DNA of 64,000 nt from Odontesthes bonariensis (lineage: Eukaryota; Chordata; Actinopteri; Atheriniformes; Atherinopsidae). Made by a program: the position numbers and the translations under genes. The stretch spans positions 18,381,748-18,445,747 of the forward strand of contig NC_134519.1 of assembly GCF_027942865.1 (NCBI RefSeq). Direction: 5' to 3'. The notes beneath the pieces are model-generated. The model was not told the origin of the DNA, searched no databases, and saw only the letters and a list, made by a program, of their open reading frames with translations. Shown piece by piece: positions 12,780-24,799 of this stretch (within the stretch, counting starts at the first letter, position 1; each line of letters starts with the position of its first letter).

Positions 12780-14110
12780 GGGGAAGATAACCTCCAGCAC
12801 TGACAGCAGAGGAAGGCGGTGACAGCTTTAATGCTCATGACTGCGTCTCTGAGAGGAGACTACATAGGGACCCCTGACACGTGCTGGCCTGCAGAGAGTG
12901 ACTCAGCTCTGGACTGCTGTTTGGGTTGAGTGGGGTGAAAGTAGGTGATGATAGCTGGAAGGATAAAGGGGTTGCAAAAGGTTTAAAGCTTTGTGATAAC
13001 CACCCTAACAACTTCTCATGTTAGCCTTAGATGGGATGAAGACAGCGGGCCACAGGGGACATGGCATGAATGTGACGCTGCATGAAATGTATACATGTGT
13101 TAATAACTGAGTTAGTTGTCTGCAACATTATGAACCACTCTAAAGGCATTAAGCTTCTCCGCCTCACCTGGCAATCACAAGTTTTCCATTAAAGACTCAG
13201 GTTCAGGTTCATATTTTCATATTTGTGGAGATCCATCTCATCTGTCAACTGTTTGTTTGAAGTGATTTAAGATATCCCAATGTAACCACAGGAACTAAGA
13301 GCTGTGGAGATTTCATTGGCAAATGGGTGGGGATAATGGAAAAGGCACACTAGGAAAATAAACTGCAGCCATTGATCCCTGTATGCAATACAATCCTTTC
13401 TCAAACTCCGCTGTTTATGGTTGTTGGGATTTCTTTCTGCAAGTGTGACATATTTCTAACCCCAAACATATGACTGCTCTTTTGAATGAAAAGATTATTG
13501 AGGATAATGATTTGTCTATTGAACAGCTAGGTTCAAGTGCAGGCAAACTTGCAGTTGCTAAACAATGCCAGTTTAGCAGTGGTCCTCAGAGACAGTGGTA
13601 GCCTATATCATTAAGTCATTAGTCATTTGTTTTGTTTTTTAAAAAAAAAGAAAAGAAAAAAACAGAAATTCATCACTTTTCGCTGTGAAAAAGGTTTGTG
13701 TATATAAGGGTCATGAAAACATAAAGATTTACTAAAACATTGATTGGAAATGTGTTGTTCACTACACTCATTATACCTTTAAAGTCAGATATTATGAGCA
13801 TTATGTAACTTCAGCAGGATTTAACCCAGTTTTGGTTGTTTAAATTCAAATAAATCACCCCGTAAAGTCGATATTGGTGAGTTGAGAATGTGTCACACAT
13901 CACCTCTGGGAGAATGAGCGTAGCAGAGCTAAGCAAAGTGGATGGAGCTGATAAAGCTGGATTGTCTGGCTGTAATCAGAACCAGATGTGGTCAGGCCCT
14001 CGCCACGGTGGTCCGACCACATCTGCTGTTTCGGGAGGAGGGGGCGGAGGGGGAGTCGCAGCTGGATGACCTCTGACCCAAAGAAGGGAACCACGAGCCA
14101 AGGTTGACAG
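12780..14110. promoter_or_regulatory. Low-repeat block, candidate cis-regulatory DNA
   Basis: This stretch is richer in GC and non-repetitive compared with its surroundings. It includes an AP-1-like GTGACTCAG near 12899. It also includes the 13983-14025 inverted pair of CAGATGTGGTC sequences, each joining an E-box to a RUNX-type TGTGGT. The only ORFs (for example 13900-14094 on the minus strand) look like chance openings. The regulatory role is inferred. Confidence 0.3.
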
Positions 14111-14365
14111 CTGCCATGGACAAAGCAGGCGACCTGCTATCATCTCCTTTATTCACATGGTTTACGACTCTGCTTAAAAGTTTAGAATAAACCCAGTTAA
14201 ACTGGGCTACTTTTTCTTTTTGATATAAATAACATTATTAGAATTATTCATATTCCTATGTTATTATTATTTACTTCATACTAAGATACTATGATTGTGT
14301 TTTCTTCCAAAAACAAGAACATTTTTTATTATCTTTACATAATGATCATATGTGCTTATGAAGTC

Positions 14366-14411
14366 TCACACACACACAAATATGAATATATATATATGTA
14401 TATATATACAT
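14366..14411. repeat. CA/TA microsatellite
   Basis: A CACACACACA run is followed by alternating AT with ATGTAT interruptions. It is simple-sequence DNA. Confidence 0.85.
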
Positions 14412-17400
14412 TTACTGAACAGTGATAAGTACTTCTGAATCCCCCCTGTAAATGATTGTAGCTTTCTATTCAAGAGTGACATTTGTAAAAATGCAAAACA
14501 TTCATCATCTGCTGCACATTACATAATTAAGAGACTGAGTATCAGGAGACAACAAAGTGAAAACTACTATTCAACGGTTGTCCTCTGTGGGTCTATGTTG
14601 GAAATCATGGTGTTGACCCAGGAACACTTCTGAAGAAAATTGTCAGTAAACATAGTTTATAGTTTTCTTTTACAAATAAATGTCAAAACTCCACCATACA
14701 ACGAAAAAACATTGAAAAAGATCCCAAACTCTCTTGCTTATTCAAAAAGACAATGTCACACTCTGCATGTATTGCAACAGCACAGAAAGTCAAGATGCCC
14801 AGCTGGCCCTCCTGCAGTGGAATCCTGTTGCCTACTAAAAAAAATTGTGAAAATGATAATTTGATAATGAAAATTTGTCAAACGAGGGCCTAAACTTTGT
14901 TGGCCAATGAAATTTCATTTTCAAAACTATGTCAAGAAGTCTCCTCAGTTCCATCTTTCAGAGTGTTGTTTAAATGGAGGGGGGTTGATCACTTTTCCGG
15001 CTTCAATTTGAAAATGGGCATTCATTTTTCTAAAATAAATTAATCTTTTCAATTTCAAAATCATGTATTATCTTTATATTTTCTTAGGTTTAAGACAATA
15101 TTTTAAAATGCATTGGAGCCTATAGCTCTTTACTGTTGAGCAATCTCACACTTTAATCAAATATTTGTTGGATGTGTTTTACATGTGTCAGCAGCAACCC
15201 ACAGGGTAACACCTCATTTCAACCAAAAGGATGATAGAAATAAAGGCCTTTCATATCAGGTCTTGATTGATAAAGTAGGCAGGCAGTCAGACGTATCTCC
15301 CCATACTTGAGAACTGTGAGGTCCAATGATAGGGGTAAGTCATCATCACCATGGCAGCCAGCGCTCTATCTCCAGCACTTGATGATGGAATTGCCATAAA
15401 AAAAGAGATGTATCTGTCCTCACAGCATCAGAGACAAACGAGGTGCTGTGTAAATATCACCATGACGATCTGTCTACCTAGTTTCAATGCTTCAGGTTGC
15501 CCATAATTCCTTCCCTGAACCCCCTCATTTTACTTCATTGAAGGTATGCATTTATCAAGAGGGAGAGACTTAAATCATTTCTTGCACCAAAGCTAGGGGT
15601 TGGAATGCCATGGCTGATATGGATGAACACGTACGCACACAGTTTTTTTCTTTCACTGTTTAAGTTCATTCTTTTTATTTTTTTTCCAAACAAAGGAGAA
15701 AAAGACATGCATTTGTATTCCCATTTAATATTCAAAAACTTTCTCACCTGCATTTTTTAGATTAGATATTCTATGTGTCATTATGTCAACATGTAGTAGG
15801 GTTATTTCTGCAACCTTGTCCAAATGACAGTTTGACTGAAAGTAAAAACTGTCTAACTGTCTAATAAATGAGTTCAAGTGAATTACTGAGACGAAAAGTT
15901 GTAGCCAAATGTCATTTGATACCGCTTCACTATATATGCAGTTTTATATTATGAACTACTGTCTGACTGGAAGTTCACGTTTGCTCTTTGGGGTGACACA
16001 GACACACCCAGGGAAACACCTGTATCATGTAAACAGATTCAAAGCACAGAAGCCTTCTAAGGACAACCTTACTGTTCAACTCAAACAAAGTATCATTAAT
16101 TATTAGACTTGTTGTGACTTGTTTTTGGCTTTGGCCTTTTTTTTTTTTTAATTCTATCAACAACTCCAATGTTATCGCATATAGAGTTTAACCACATATT
16201 CAAAACACTTTGAGCACTAGAAAAGCAGTTACTCTCTGTTTGTCACCAAAAGAATTTAGGTAATTGTTTAGAATCAGAGGGTAATGTGATTTCTTCTGAA
16301 ATCCTGTTATCAGTGCCCAGCACTCCATTACATAAGACTGATAACACCCAGGACAATGCCAGAAGTAATGAGAGAAGACAGAGAGCACAGGCAACTCCTT
16401 CAGACCTCAGGCATTTCCTTTTGGGATATCCCCCTATTATGACCTTCGATAGTAAAAGGAGAGATGGTGGAGAGGAAAAAATGAGTGTAGAACTTGCAGA
16501 GTCCATTAGGACGCATCCTCTTGAGGGTTCGAGGGTAGTAAGCTACACTGACCTCTAATGTGTTTGAGTGACAAGCAGTCAGCGCCGGATCAGCCGGAGA
16601 GGAGTGTCTGGAAAGAGGCCCTTTTTCTATTGTTCTGGCTATGCTCCCTGCCATGCTTCAGTGAGGGCAGGTGCTTTGGGGTGTCAAAATAGGAAGACCC
16701 ACGGACAGGCTTGGCTGCTGTCCATGCTCTTCTGATATATGACAAAAGCTCCACTCTCACCTCAATACAAAAGGGAGACCAGAAGTGAGAGCAGGTCGCT
16801 TACAAATAGCTGCTGGAGATGCTGTGCTTTAACTGGGAAAAGGCTGACCTACCTTTGGTCCCAAATGAGTGAGTCCTGGAAAGATTTTCTCAACTCCTCT
16901 TTTTGATGCCAATCTATAGGTCACGGTCACGGCTATCTTTCCATGGGAGATGATCACAGTCTAAGAAAGTGTGTTAGCATTTTTTGTCTTGACTAACAAT
17001 AAATAGCTTTCCCTAATAAATGTTAAGACTGATCTAAAAAAAAATCAACTGATCAAACAAAGCACATTCAATACAAAAGCTAATTCAATATATGAAAATT
17101 GAATAAAAGTAATAAAACAAATGACACATCCGAGCAGCACACTTTCCAAACAACAACCAAAAGAAAGAGCCAAGTTCTTATCAAAGACCAAGTGATTATT
17201 TTCCACAAGACTTTCCTGTCGGGATGTTATGAATGTCTCCATGCACGGTGGTCAGTGATAAATGGTGTCACTTTTGCTGTGCTGATGTCATTCAACAACC
17301 TCTAGGACCAGCTTCCCCTTCAGTGAGTAATGCGTGTGTATGTATGTCCCAATATGGCATGAATGACTTTGCGGTTCCATATATTCCATCACTGCAAGTC

Positions 17401-20400
17401 TAATGCACATTTCTGTACAGAAGCAATTGGATCCATTATCATTACAGCTTCTCCAGGGGACAGTATTTACACATGTTACAACATTATTGATTGCTTTTTA
17501 TATCCTGAATGTGCAACGTGAAAGTGGAATGTATTTATGTTGGCAATGAAAAATGCTTCCACCACAATAATGTATGCAGTGGCATTACATTAACAAGACT
17601 CTGTGCTTTGTTTGTTTTCAAAGTGTATCTTGCCTTTACTTTGCATTCGGGAGACCCGGGTTAAGTTTCCTGGTGTGTAAAGAAAGCCATGGCAGGAATG
17701 TGTATGTTTTACTGATGCACTGTGGAGGACAGCCACACATAAGTGCGTTACAGCCGGGGAAATAAATCTCTTTGAGTAATTTGTGTATTCAAATTTTTAA
17801 AGTGTTATTAAAGTGACAAGTGAAATATGTGATGTTAATGCATATACTGGAATCGTTTTGTCCTCTTTTTTACCTAAGTGATTGTAAAAAGGTATCAAGG
17901 TATGAATTTCTAACTTGACTGTTGAAGTGAACCCACCTGTGATGTCACCTGTGGTGTCATGTAACATCATGGCTTATAATGCAGATACAGATAGATCAAG
18001 CTTATTCTAAAAATCTGAGCATCATGTCTACATTCGTGTGTGTAAATTAAACTTCTAGATTACTTTCTTTTATTTTCCTCTTAACTTTATCTCCTCTGTC
18101 AGTGCATGCCAGATTGTAGGCTGACTATGTGTTTTCCCAGTGCAAGGGGGAGTCTGTGTCCATTGTTCTAGGCTCTGACGGCAGCAGGGCTGTCGTTAAT
18201 GGACAACACTACTGATTCGCCTGTGCTTCCTGTGCAGACCTAGTCATGGCTCAGTTTTCTTCACTGGCCTTATCATGCATGTCACCTTGCCAGGAGAGAG
18301 GAGAAAAGGAGGGGAAGTCGAAAGGGATATTAAGAGCAAGAGATGATTTTATCATTGTTCTACTTTTGACAAAAAGCCATTATTGAGTATGAATTGATGA
18401 CTAATCCATCTTCATATTAGTTTCAGCATTTGCAACATTTGTGGAGGAATTGTGAGCGAAAATACCACTTTCATTAAGATTCAGTTTCTCCCTGTTTGGG
18501 CACGACGCGATGCAAGATTGTAGGTGCTGATAAGATAAGAATGTAGCAGTCGCCTGCTCTGGTTGCTGGTGCAGAAGGAGGAAATTCCTATCTGATGGGA
18601 TTTTCAAATTGAATTTTGAATGGCCAGACTGGAAGGAGAAAAATATTTACACAAGTGACATCTCCATCACACTGGGTTGTTGGCATGGCCTCGAGGCTGT
18701 ATTATAAACAACTGCAACTCAAAAACTCAAACAGTTGAAGTTTACAAGATTAAAGATACAAATAACGTTTGGTGTGACATCATATGGTGCTGTGTGAGAT
18801 AAGCCTGGGCTTGTGAAATTGTCACAAATGTATTGTTTATTCATTTATTTAGACATCTATTCTTTTTAGACATCCAGCACAATTTTATTTAAGTAATCAA
18901 TTCTAATTGGAGGTTTTTTATTATTCCTATAACACATTTTGTGGGGGGGGGGGTTTCTATATGGGGCAAGAGATATATTTCTGACAACCTGGAAAATCCC
19001 ACTTTCTGATGCTGTTCCATTTCATGGTACAGTAATGATACTAAATTATGTTTTTTTTGGTGCTACTTTAGCCAAGGCTTCAAACAAGCCATAGTTACTA
19101 TATGGTTAGGTGGGAAGAATGCAGAGTGTTGATCGGTCACAAGAAATCCTCAGCTGTGGGTGTAAACAACTCTACAGCAGCACACATATGTCATGACTCT
19201 TCCTTGTTATATGGGGTCAGTTATCATGGCATAAAACAAATCATGGCTATCTAATTTATTTTGCATGGACTTATTATTGTGTAGATATATGAGCTTGTTT
19301 ATCAGCCATGAGTATGAATTTAGAGACTGGTCTTTGTTCTTTGTTGAGCTCCAAAGTGCTTATTTGTTGTGATCACCCAGATAGATTTTCAACTTGTCAG
19401 AGAGCCAAATAACTCAAAAGTTGAATGGGTATCCCGTGTAATATTGTTGTAAATACTTAGCAGTAGGCCCAAAAAAAGGTAATCAATACATTAAAAGTTG
19501 TGTGTCTGTGTCAACTTCCCATAAGCTGTGTTAATAAACAGCTGATCCAGCCCACAGTAAGGGGATACAATATGGAAAAGGAGCTGTGGCAAATCAAACC
19601 ATTATGTGCCATATCATACCTTATAATGTAAAAACACCATAACACAAGGTAAGACATGGTGAGAGGGCCGACAATGTCACGATGATTTGCTAAACTTAAG
19701 GTTTTCATACCTAAACCTAAACATGCTGACTGTAACACATTGACAATGCTTGGGGCACTGTGTATATGCTCAGCAAACACATTACCAGCCCTACATTATA
19801 TATTTCTCATGAAATGACCACATGGATGTATGTGTGTAAATAAAGAAATACAGAAAATACAGAAATAAAAAATATCTCTGGCTCTTACTGTGCAGACAAA
19901 TAAAGTCAATAAATTATTCACTGCAGTTCTTTTTTTTTTTTTTTTGCATTTTCCGTGCCACTCTAACTTCTTTTTCTGACAAGTCCTTGTGGTAACATAT
20001 ATGTGTCACAAAACGATCCACTGCACATCCATTTGGGTCAGCTGAAGCATGAGGACAAAGACATTATTAAGTATAAGTGGGCCTAGATAGATGAACTGAG
20101 GAAAAGGTCATTTTAGTTTTTATTTTCCAAGAAATAATGCTTTCAGTAAAGGATACAGATCACAAAATGTTTTATTTCAATGTTATTGCATAAGAAACAC
20201 TCATTTTAATTGTGTGAAGACTCATAAAAAAACATCAACTTGTTTATCAGCTGATATGAATGAGCAGAAGAGACTCCTTTCAAAAGATTTACGACGAGTT
20301 ATTTACTATTCTGTGGTTGGAAGAAAAACACACAGAGCTGTCAGCTTTTTACTGCCCGCATCAGGAAGATGAAACCTGCGTACACCCTCTTGCAGGTGGA

Positions 20401-20759
20401 GACATGATGCTTGTTTCTCTGGCCCTGCTGTCCACTAACTTCCACCAGGCCAAAAATGTTTCTCTGACGAGCTTCCACAGAAAAGTCACTTGTGTTGCTT
20501 TGTCTCGGTCAGATATGCAGGATGAGGCTTATGAAAGAAAGTGTTGATGAGCACAAGCAAATTTTGTAATGGCAACACTTCTTACTAATAAAGGAAACTA
20601 TTATGACGCACTCACATTATCATATCATGTAAATCGCTGGCACAGAGCTTCCATTGTGTTAGTTTTCCTTAGCAGTAACAGCACTTCCTCTACAGCATTT
20701 ACTGTTTGAATCCCTCTCAACTGCTTCGCTAAATACCAGAAAACCATCAACAGAAGCTG
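14412..20759. other. Intergenic DNA, no gene recognised
   Basis: The stretch is AT-rich with scattered moderate-GC patches. A stop-poor patch on both strands at 16243-16654 includes an inverted pair of GATA-type sites. A G11 run lies at 18943-18953 and a T17-18 run near 19929. No exon, tRNA or complete mobile element was recognised. Confidence 0.5.
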
Positions 20760-20769
20760 AATCCAAGTG

Positions 20770-21480
20770 GACTGACTTACTGGACTCTTGACCTTACTGT
20801 CAAGTAGTTGTCAGACCCCATATGTTTGCCCTCTCGTATGGAAGAAGCAAAGCAATTATTGAAAAAGTGCATGAACAGAGGGGGTTGGTGTATTTTTCCA
20901 GGGGTTAAATCAAATGGGTAACCTCTACAACGCAGATTGATGGCTGCATCATGACAACCAATGAGACACAGCCTGGGACTTTTGTAAACTTCTGAGTGGC
21001 CAGAAGTCCTGGCCCTCAATTTGAAGGAGGTACTATGCCAGGTGGCTGAAGCACATAGCTGTTTATTTCTATGAACTGCTGCGGATTGCAGTCCTGCAAG
21101 CAGCCCCAGCGCTTTCATGTTTCCCCATGCTGCATGCCCGATGCAATCCACCCGCCTGTTATGAGCATGAAGTAAACAAAACATTAGGTCATCATAAATC
21201 ATGGCCCAATGACATGTCTGGAACTGAGATTAGACAAGCAGAATAGAGCAGTGGAGCACGGGCAAACCGGTCTCTCCTCCTACAGCTCCTCCTCTCCTCC
21301 TCAGTCCCAATGTGTAAGATCATTATTAAAATTGCAGCTCAATTAAGATAAGGCTAAATTACTTTCTCTGTCTCCCTCTTTGATGTACGGGGGATTTTTC
21401 TTCTTTTCAAAGTGGAAAAACGGGCAGTTTAAAGGGAGCAGGGGGAGACAATTGCTCCGAATGTGCTTTGATGTCGAAGT
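20770..21480. promoter_or_regulatory. Stop-poor low-repeat block, candidate conserved noncoding element
   Basis: The block contains the longest open frame outside the fox genes apart from promoter or GC-tract shadows (20777-21202, minus strand, 141 codons). The translation resembles no family I know and lacks domain-like composition. The 3' part has CAATTAAGATAAGGCTAAAT, combining ATTA and GATA cores. I interpret it as noncoding DNA with few chance stops, perhaps under constraint. A fish-specific gene is less likely. Confidence 0.3.
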
Positions 21481-21655
21481 TGCAGCTTTGCACACAGTTT
21501 GGGTTTGATTGGAAACGTGCATGATTCTTTTTTACCAAGGTTATTTTCAGACAAAGCTCCATTTTCAAAAGTGAATGCTACATCTCATTTGCCTCATTGC
21601 ACAGACAATTTACCTTTCTGGCAGACTCGTGCGTAAACATATGTGTGTGCGTATG

Positions 21656-21656
21656 T

Positions 21657-21689
<33 letters not shown>

Positions 21690-21695
21690 GGAGAG
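21656..21695. repeat. (GA)n microsatellite
   Basis: About 12 uninterrupted GA units are followed by a degenerate AG-rich tail. Confidence 0.9.
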
Positions 21696-23120
21696 TTTCA
21701 GTCCACTTTTCCTGAACTCTTCATTTGGGTAGCTGCAGGCCTCAAGCAATGAAACGTGACTTCTTTTTTTCTGGGTCAGACTATGTCTTTGCTGAATCAG
21801 TGTAATTGAAAGTGTTTCCTACTGCTTGTAGAGTAAAATGTGCAGACCAGAGGGTGTATTGTGTGTGTGTATAAAACTTCCACTGAATTGAATGTTGGAA
21901 GGACTCATTGCCACTGGTAAAGAAATAATACATAAGATGATAAAAGTGCAGAGGAAGCAGAATGACTGTTAATATCTTCTGATGTTTGGTAAAGACAGGA
22001 ACATTTCATTACAGCATTATTTGCTTTGATAAAATCATTAAAAGCTATGTCATGTAAAATAGTTAAAGTACTAGCATGAGTGTAATGTTTCTCTGGAAAT
22101 AATTCAAGCCTTTAGCCTCTCAGTCCATTGTTCATCCTTGTTCTCTTTGTCCTAAAGTTCATGTATTTGCTTGACTTCTCACTGTAAATACAAAGGCAGA
22201 AACATCAGAGGCCCGTGGACTAGGGATGTTTATATGAGCAGCGAGCCTGGAGATGAAACAGAGATATGAGTGCTGATCTGTGAAAGGAACCACTGCTGTA
22301 TCGCTGCCGCTCGCCATCACACACAAACACCATCTGGCTGCTTCGCAACACATAGACACAACCTCACACCTGCACACCTCACAGACATTCAGGAAGAACT
22401 GCAGATAAAGTATGAATTTATCCCAGCAGTAGATACGCTGTAAGTCTTTAAAGTTGTTTTGAAGGACTTGTTAGAAGTTTCGAATGTTGCAACAAGCTCT
22501 CTGACATTCTCCTCATTCGAATTTTTCCTTTTTGTGTTCTTTACAGAAACTCATTCCTATCTTTCTTCACCTCTGTGTTTGTGTTTTGAATTCTTTCTAC
22601 ATTGTAGCCAAGCATGGAAACAGGGAAAGGATGACATGAAAAAATTAGTTTACTGGCTGAAGAGTAAACAACTGGCTGCTGAAATAGGCTGTCTGGGGGA
22701 AGGGTTTTCCTCTTAGAGGTCAGAGAGCAGATCATCCGTTGACACAAACTCACACAGCTGACATTTGCGATACACTCGGAATCACTGCAAAAAGCTGTGC
22801 TGTGCTTTGCATATGCAGGAGGTTTCATATTTCACAAATTTTCTAGGCTTATATTGCACGTTAATGCTGTTGCGGTTTGCATGCCCAGTCAAGATTAATG
22901 CGGCCAAAAGGATCTATGTGGAGATCGTGTGCTCCTTCATTCTCTTTTAAATAAACTGAAAGTCCACAGAAACTGTGAAAATGTGCAACAGTTGAGACTG
23001 AGGTCAGTGTTATTCTTTGAACCAGTTTGTTTTTCCTTGCCTGGGTTTCACCTCACACCTTGTTCTGCATAGTAATTCTCCATCACAGCATATTACGTAT
23101 GTGGAAAGGGGTGGTGTACC

Positions 23121-23145
23121 GGGGGGGGGGGGGGGGGGGGGGGGG
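23121..23145 (+). repeat. G homopolymer, about 25 nt
   Basis: An uninterrupted run of 25 G lies within an otherwise ordinary intergenic stretch. On the minus strand it makes a spurious proline-rich stretch in an ORF at 23010-23441. Such tracts can form G-quadruplexes and are prone to assembly error. Confidence 0.9.
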
Positions 23146-24244
23146 TATTTTTGGTCGGGGGAGCTGCAGGTAAATTTCTGCTTCCTGCTCTTTTGACTGG
23201 AGGGACTGATCACATCTGATGACAATCTGGGTGATATAGGGAGCTGCATGCATGAGTGCACTTGAACACAGCTACCACACACAGGCAGACTCTTGCTGTC
23301 GGACTTCCTGCAGGGTGTTAGAAAACAACTGAGTAAATAACAGCTGAGTAAAAGCAGTAAATATTGAATATTTGATTGTGTTTCAATTATTTTTTTTTTA
23401 AAAAGTATCGTCGATCCCCTGACGATCCCCTTGAACCTCATTTAACAGAACATCACTTACCCAATCTGTCAGCAATACTGTAAAGGCAGGAAAGACTGAG
23501 GAGAAGGATGCGGAAAGAACTGAATTGCATTTTCCCCAATTGCATGTGTTATTGTTGACACTGTGATTAGCTGTAGTGGCTCTGAATTGTCAACTTTGTT
23601 TTTTATCAGATAATTTCATGACCCGCAGACCGCCACATATGAATCGCAGAGCTAATGTGTAATCAGATATTTCCATCTCTGTCTTTAGGTGTATCTGTTT
23701 TAATAAATCATCTGCAGTACACTGGATTAATGTGATCTCAATATACCAGGGAACACAAAGCTGTTGTCAGTATTGCCATCATTGAGATTAGCATTTTGTC
23801 TGAAGGTGTAACCCATGTTAAATAACCCCAGAACCACTCGTGTAGCACCCATTGCGGTGGTGACACACACCAGTAAAAATCAACAACCCTAAAACTTTTC
23901 CTTCGTAATATCTAAATACTGCATGAGGGAGCAAAGCACGAAGTCTCTGCCAAGAATTAATTGCATGTGGGATCTTTGAGACTTGATGTGGCCTCCTCAC
24001 ACATGCACACACGACGCATGTTAAAATCAAATTGTGTTTGTTTGTCTTCCTTGGTGATTCACCTCCACTTTTTCTTTCTTTTCATGGGGAGGTGCCATTT
24101 AACCCAATTCATTATGGTGTCTTCATCTGGTTGGTGTGACACTCTTTTCTACTCTGTTGATGGACTCAGATGAGAGCTGTCACTTCCAGCACTGTATCCC
24201 TTTCTTCTGTATGTATGTATATGCATTTTCATAGACATCATTTA

Positions 24245-24357
24245 TATATATATATACATATATATATATGTGTATATGCATGCACGCACACACACACACA
24301 CACACGTACACACACACATATATATATATATTTCTGTGGGTGTGTGTGTGTGTAGCT
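24245..24357. repeat. Compound TA/CA/TG microsatellite
   Basis: Alternating purine-pyrimidine blocks occur in series: (TA)n, ATGCATGCACGCACAC, (CA)n, (AT)n and (GT)n. The short ORF across it (HTHTHTRTHT-type) is a microsatellite artefact. Confidence 0.9.
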
Positions 24358-24799
24358 AATCATTTCCCTTTGTATGTCTTAATTAACATGATAAATTTTG
24401 TTTCATTTTAAACGTATTTTCCTCAGAAAAGTGGTATGATTTAATGTCAGAATGAATGTTTAGAGGCAGTATTCATTCTAAATCAAATCTAATCACAAGA
24501 GCTCATCAGACTGCTGATGAAATATCAAAAATCGGATTCTATTTATTGTGCCTTTTCAAAATGTATATTGCATTTTTTCCCGATGTTGCTTATCTTATTT
24601 CTGATTTTTTTTCCCATCTTAAAGACCTTTATATTTATACAGTTCATCAATATTTCAGGTTAATTTGTGTTCAGTGACACAGCAGTTTTTTTAAACACAG
24701 TGATCGCATATATTTATGGCTCAGAAGAGGACTCTAAAGTAACTCTAAAGCTGTTGTGATTTTTTTTTTTTTTTTTTTCAGGTATTAAAGGAGACATTT

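Noticed and set aside
23295..23340. Plus-strand frame reading SDFLQGVRK, similar to the VDFLQGD segment of GMDS
   Set aside because: Only DFLQG matches; the flanking codons differ from GMDS and no supporting exon context is present. Taken as chance.
23010..23441. 143-codon minus-strand frame with a proline run
   Set aside because: The proline run is the G25 homopolymer. The rest has no domain and starts in ordinary AT-rich DNA.
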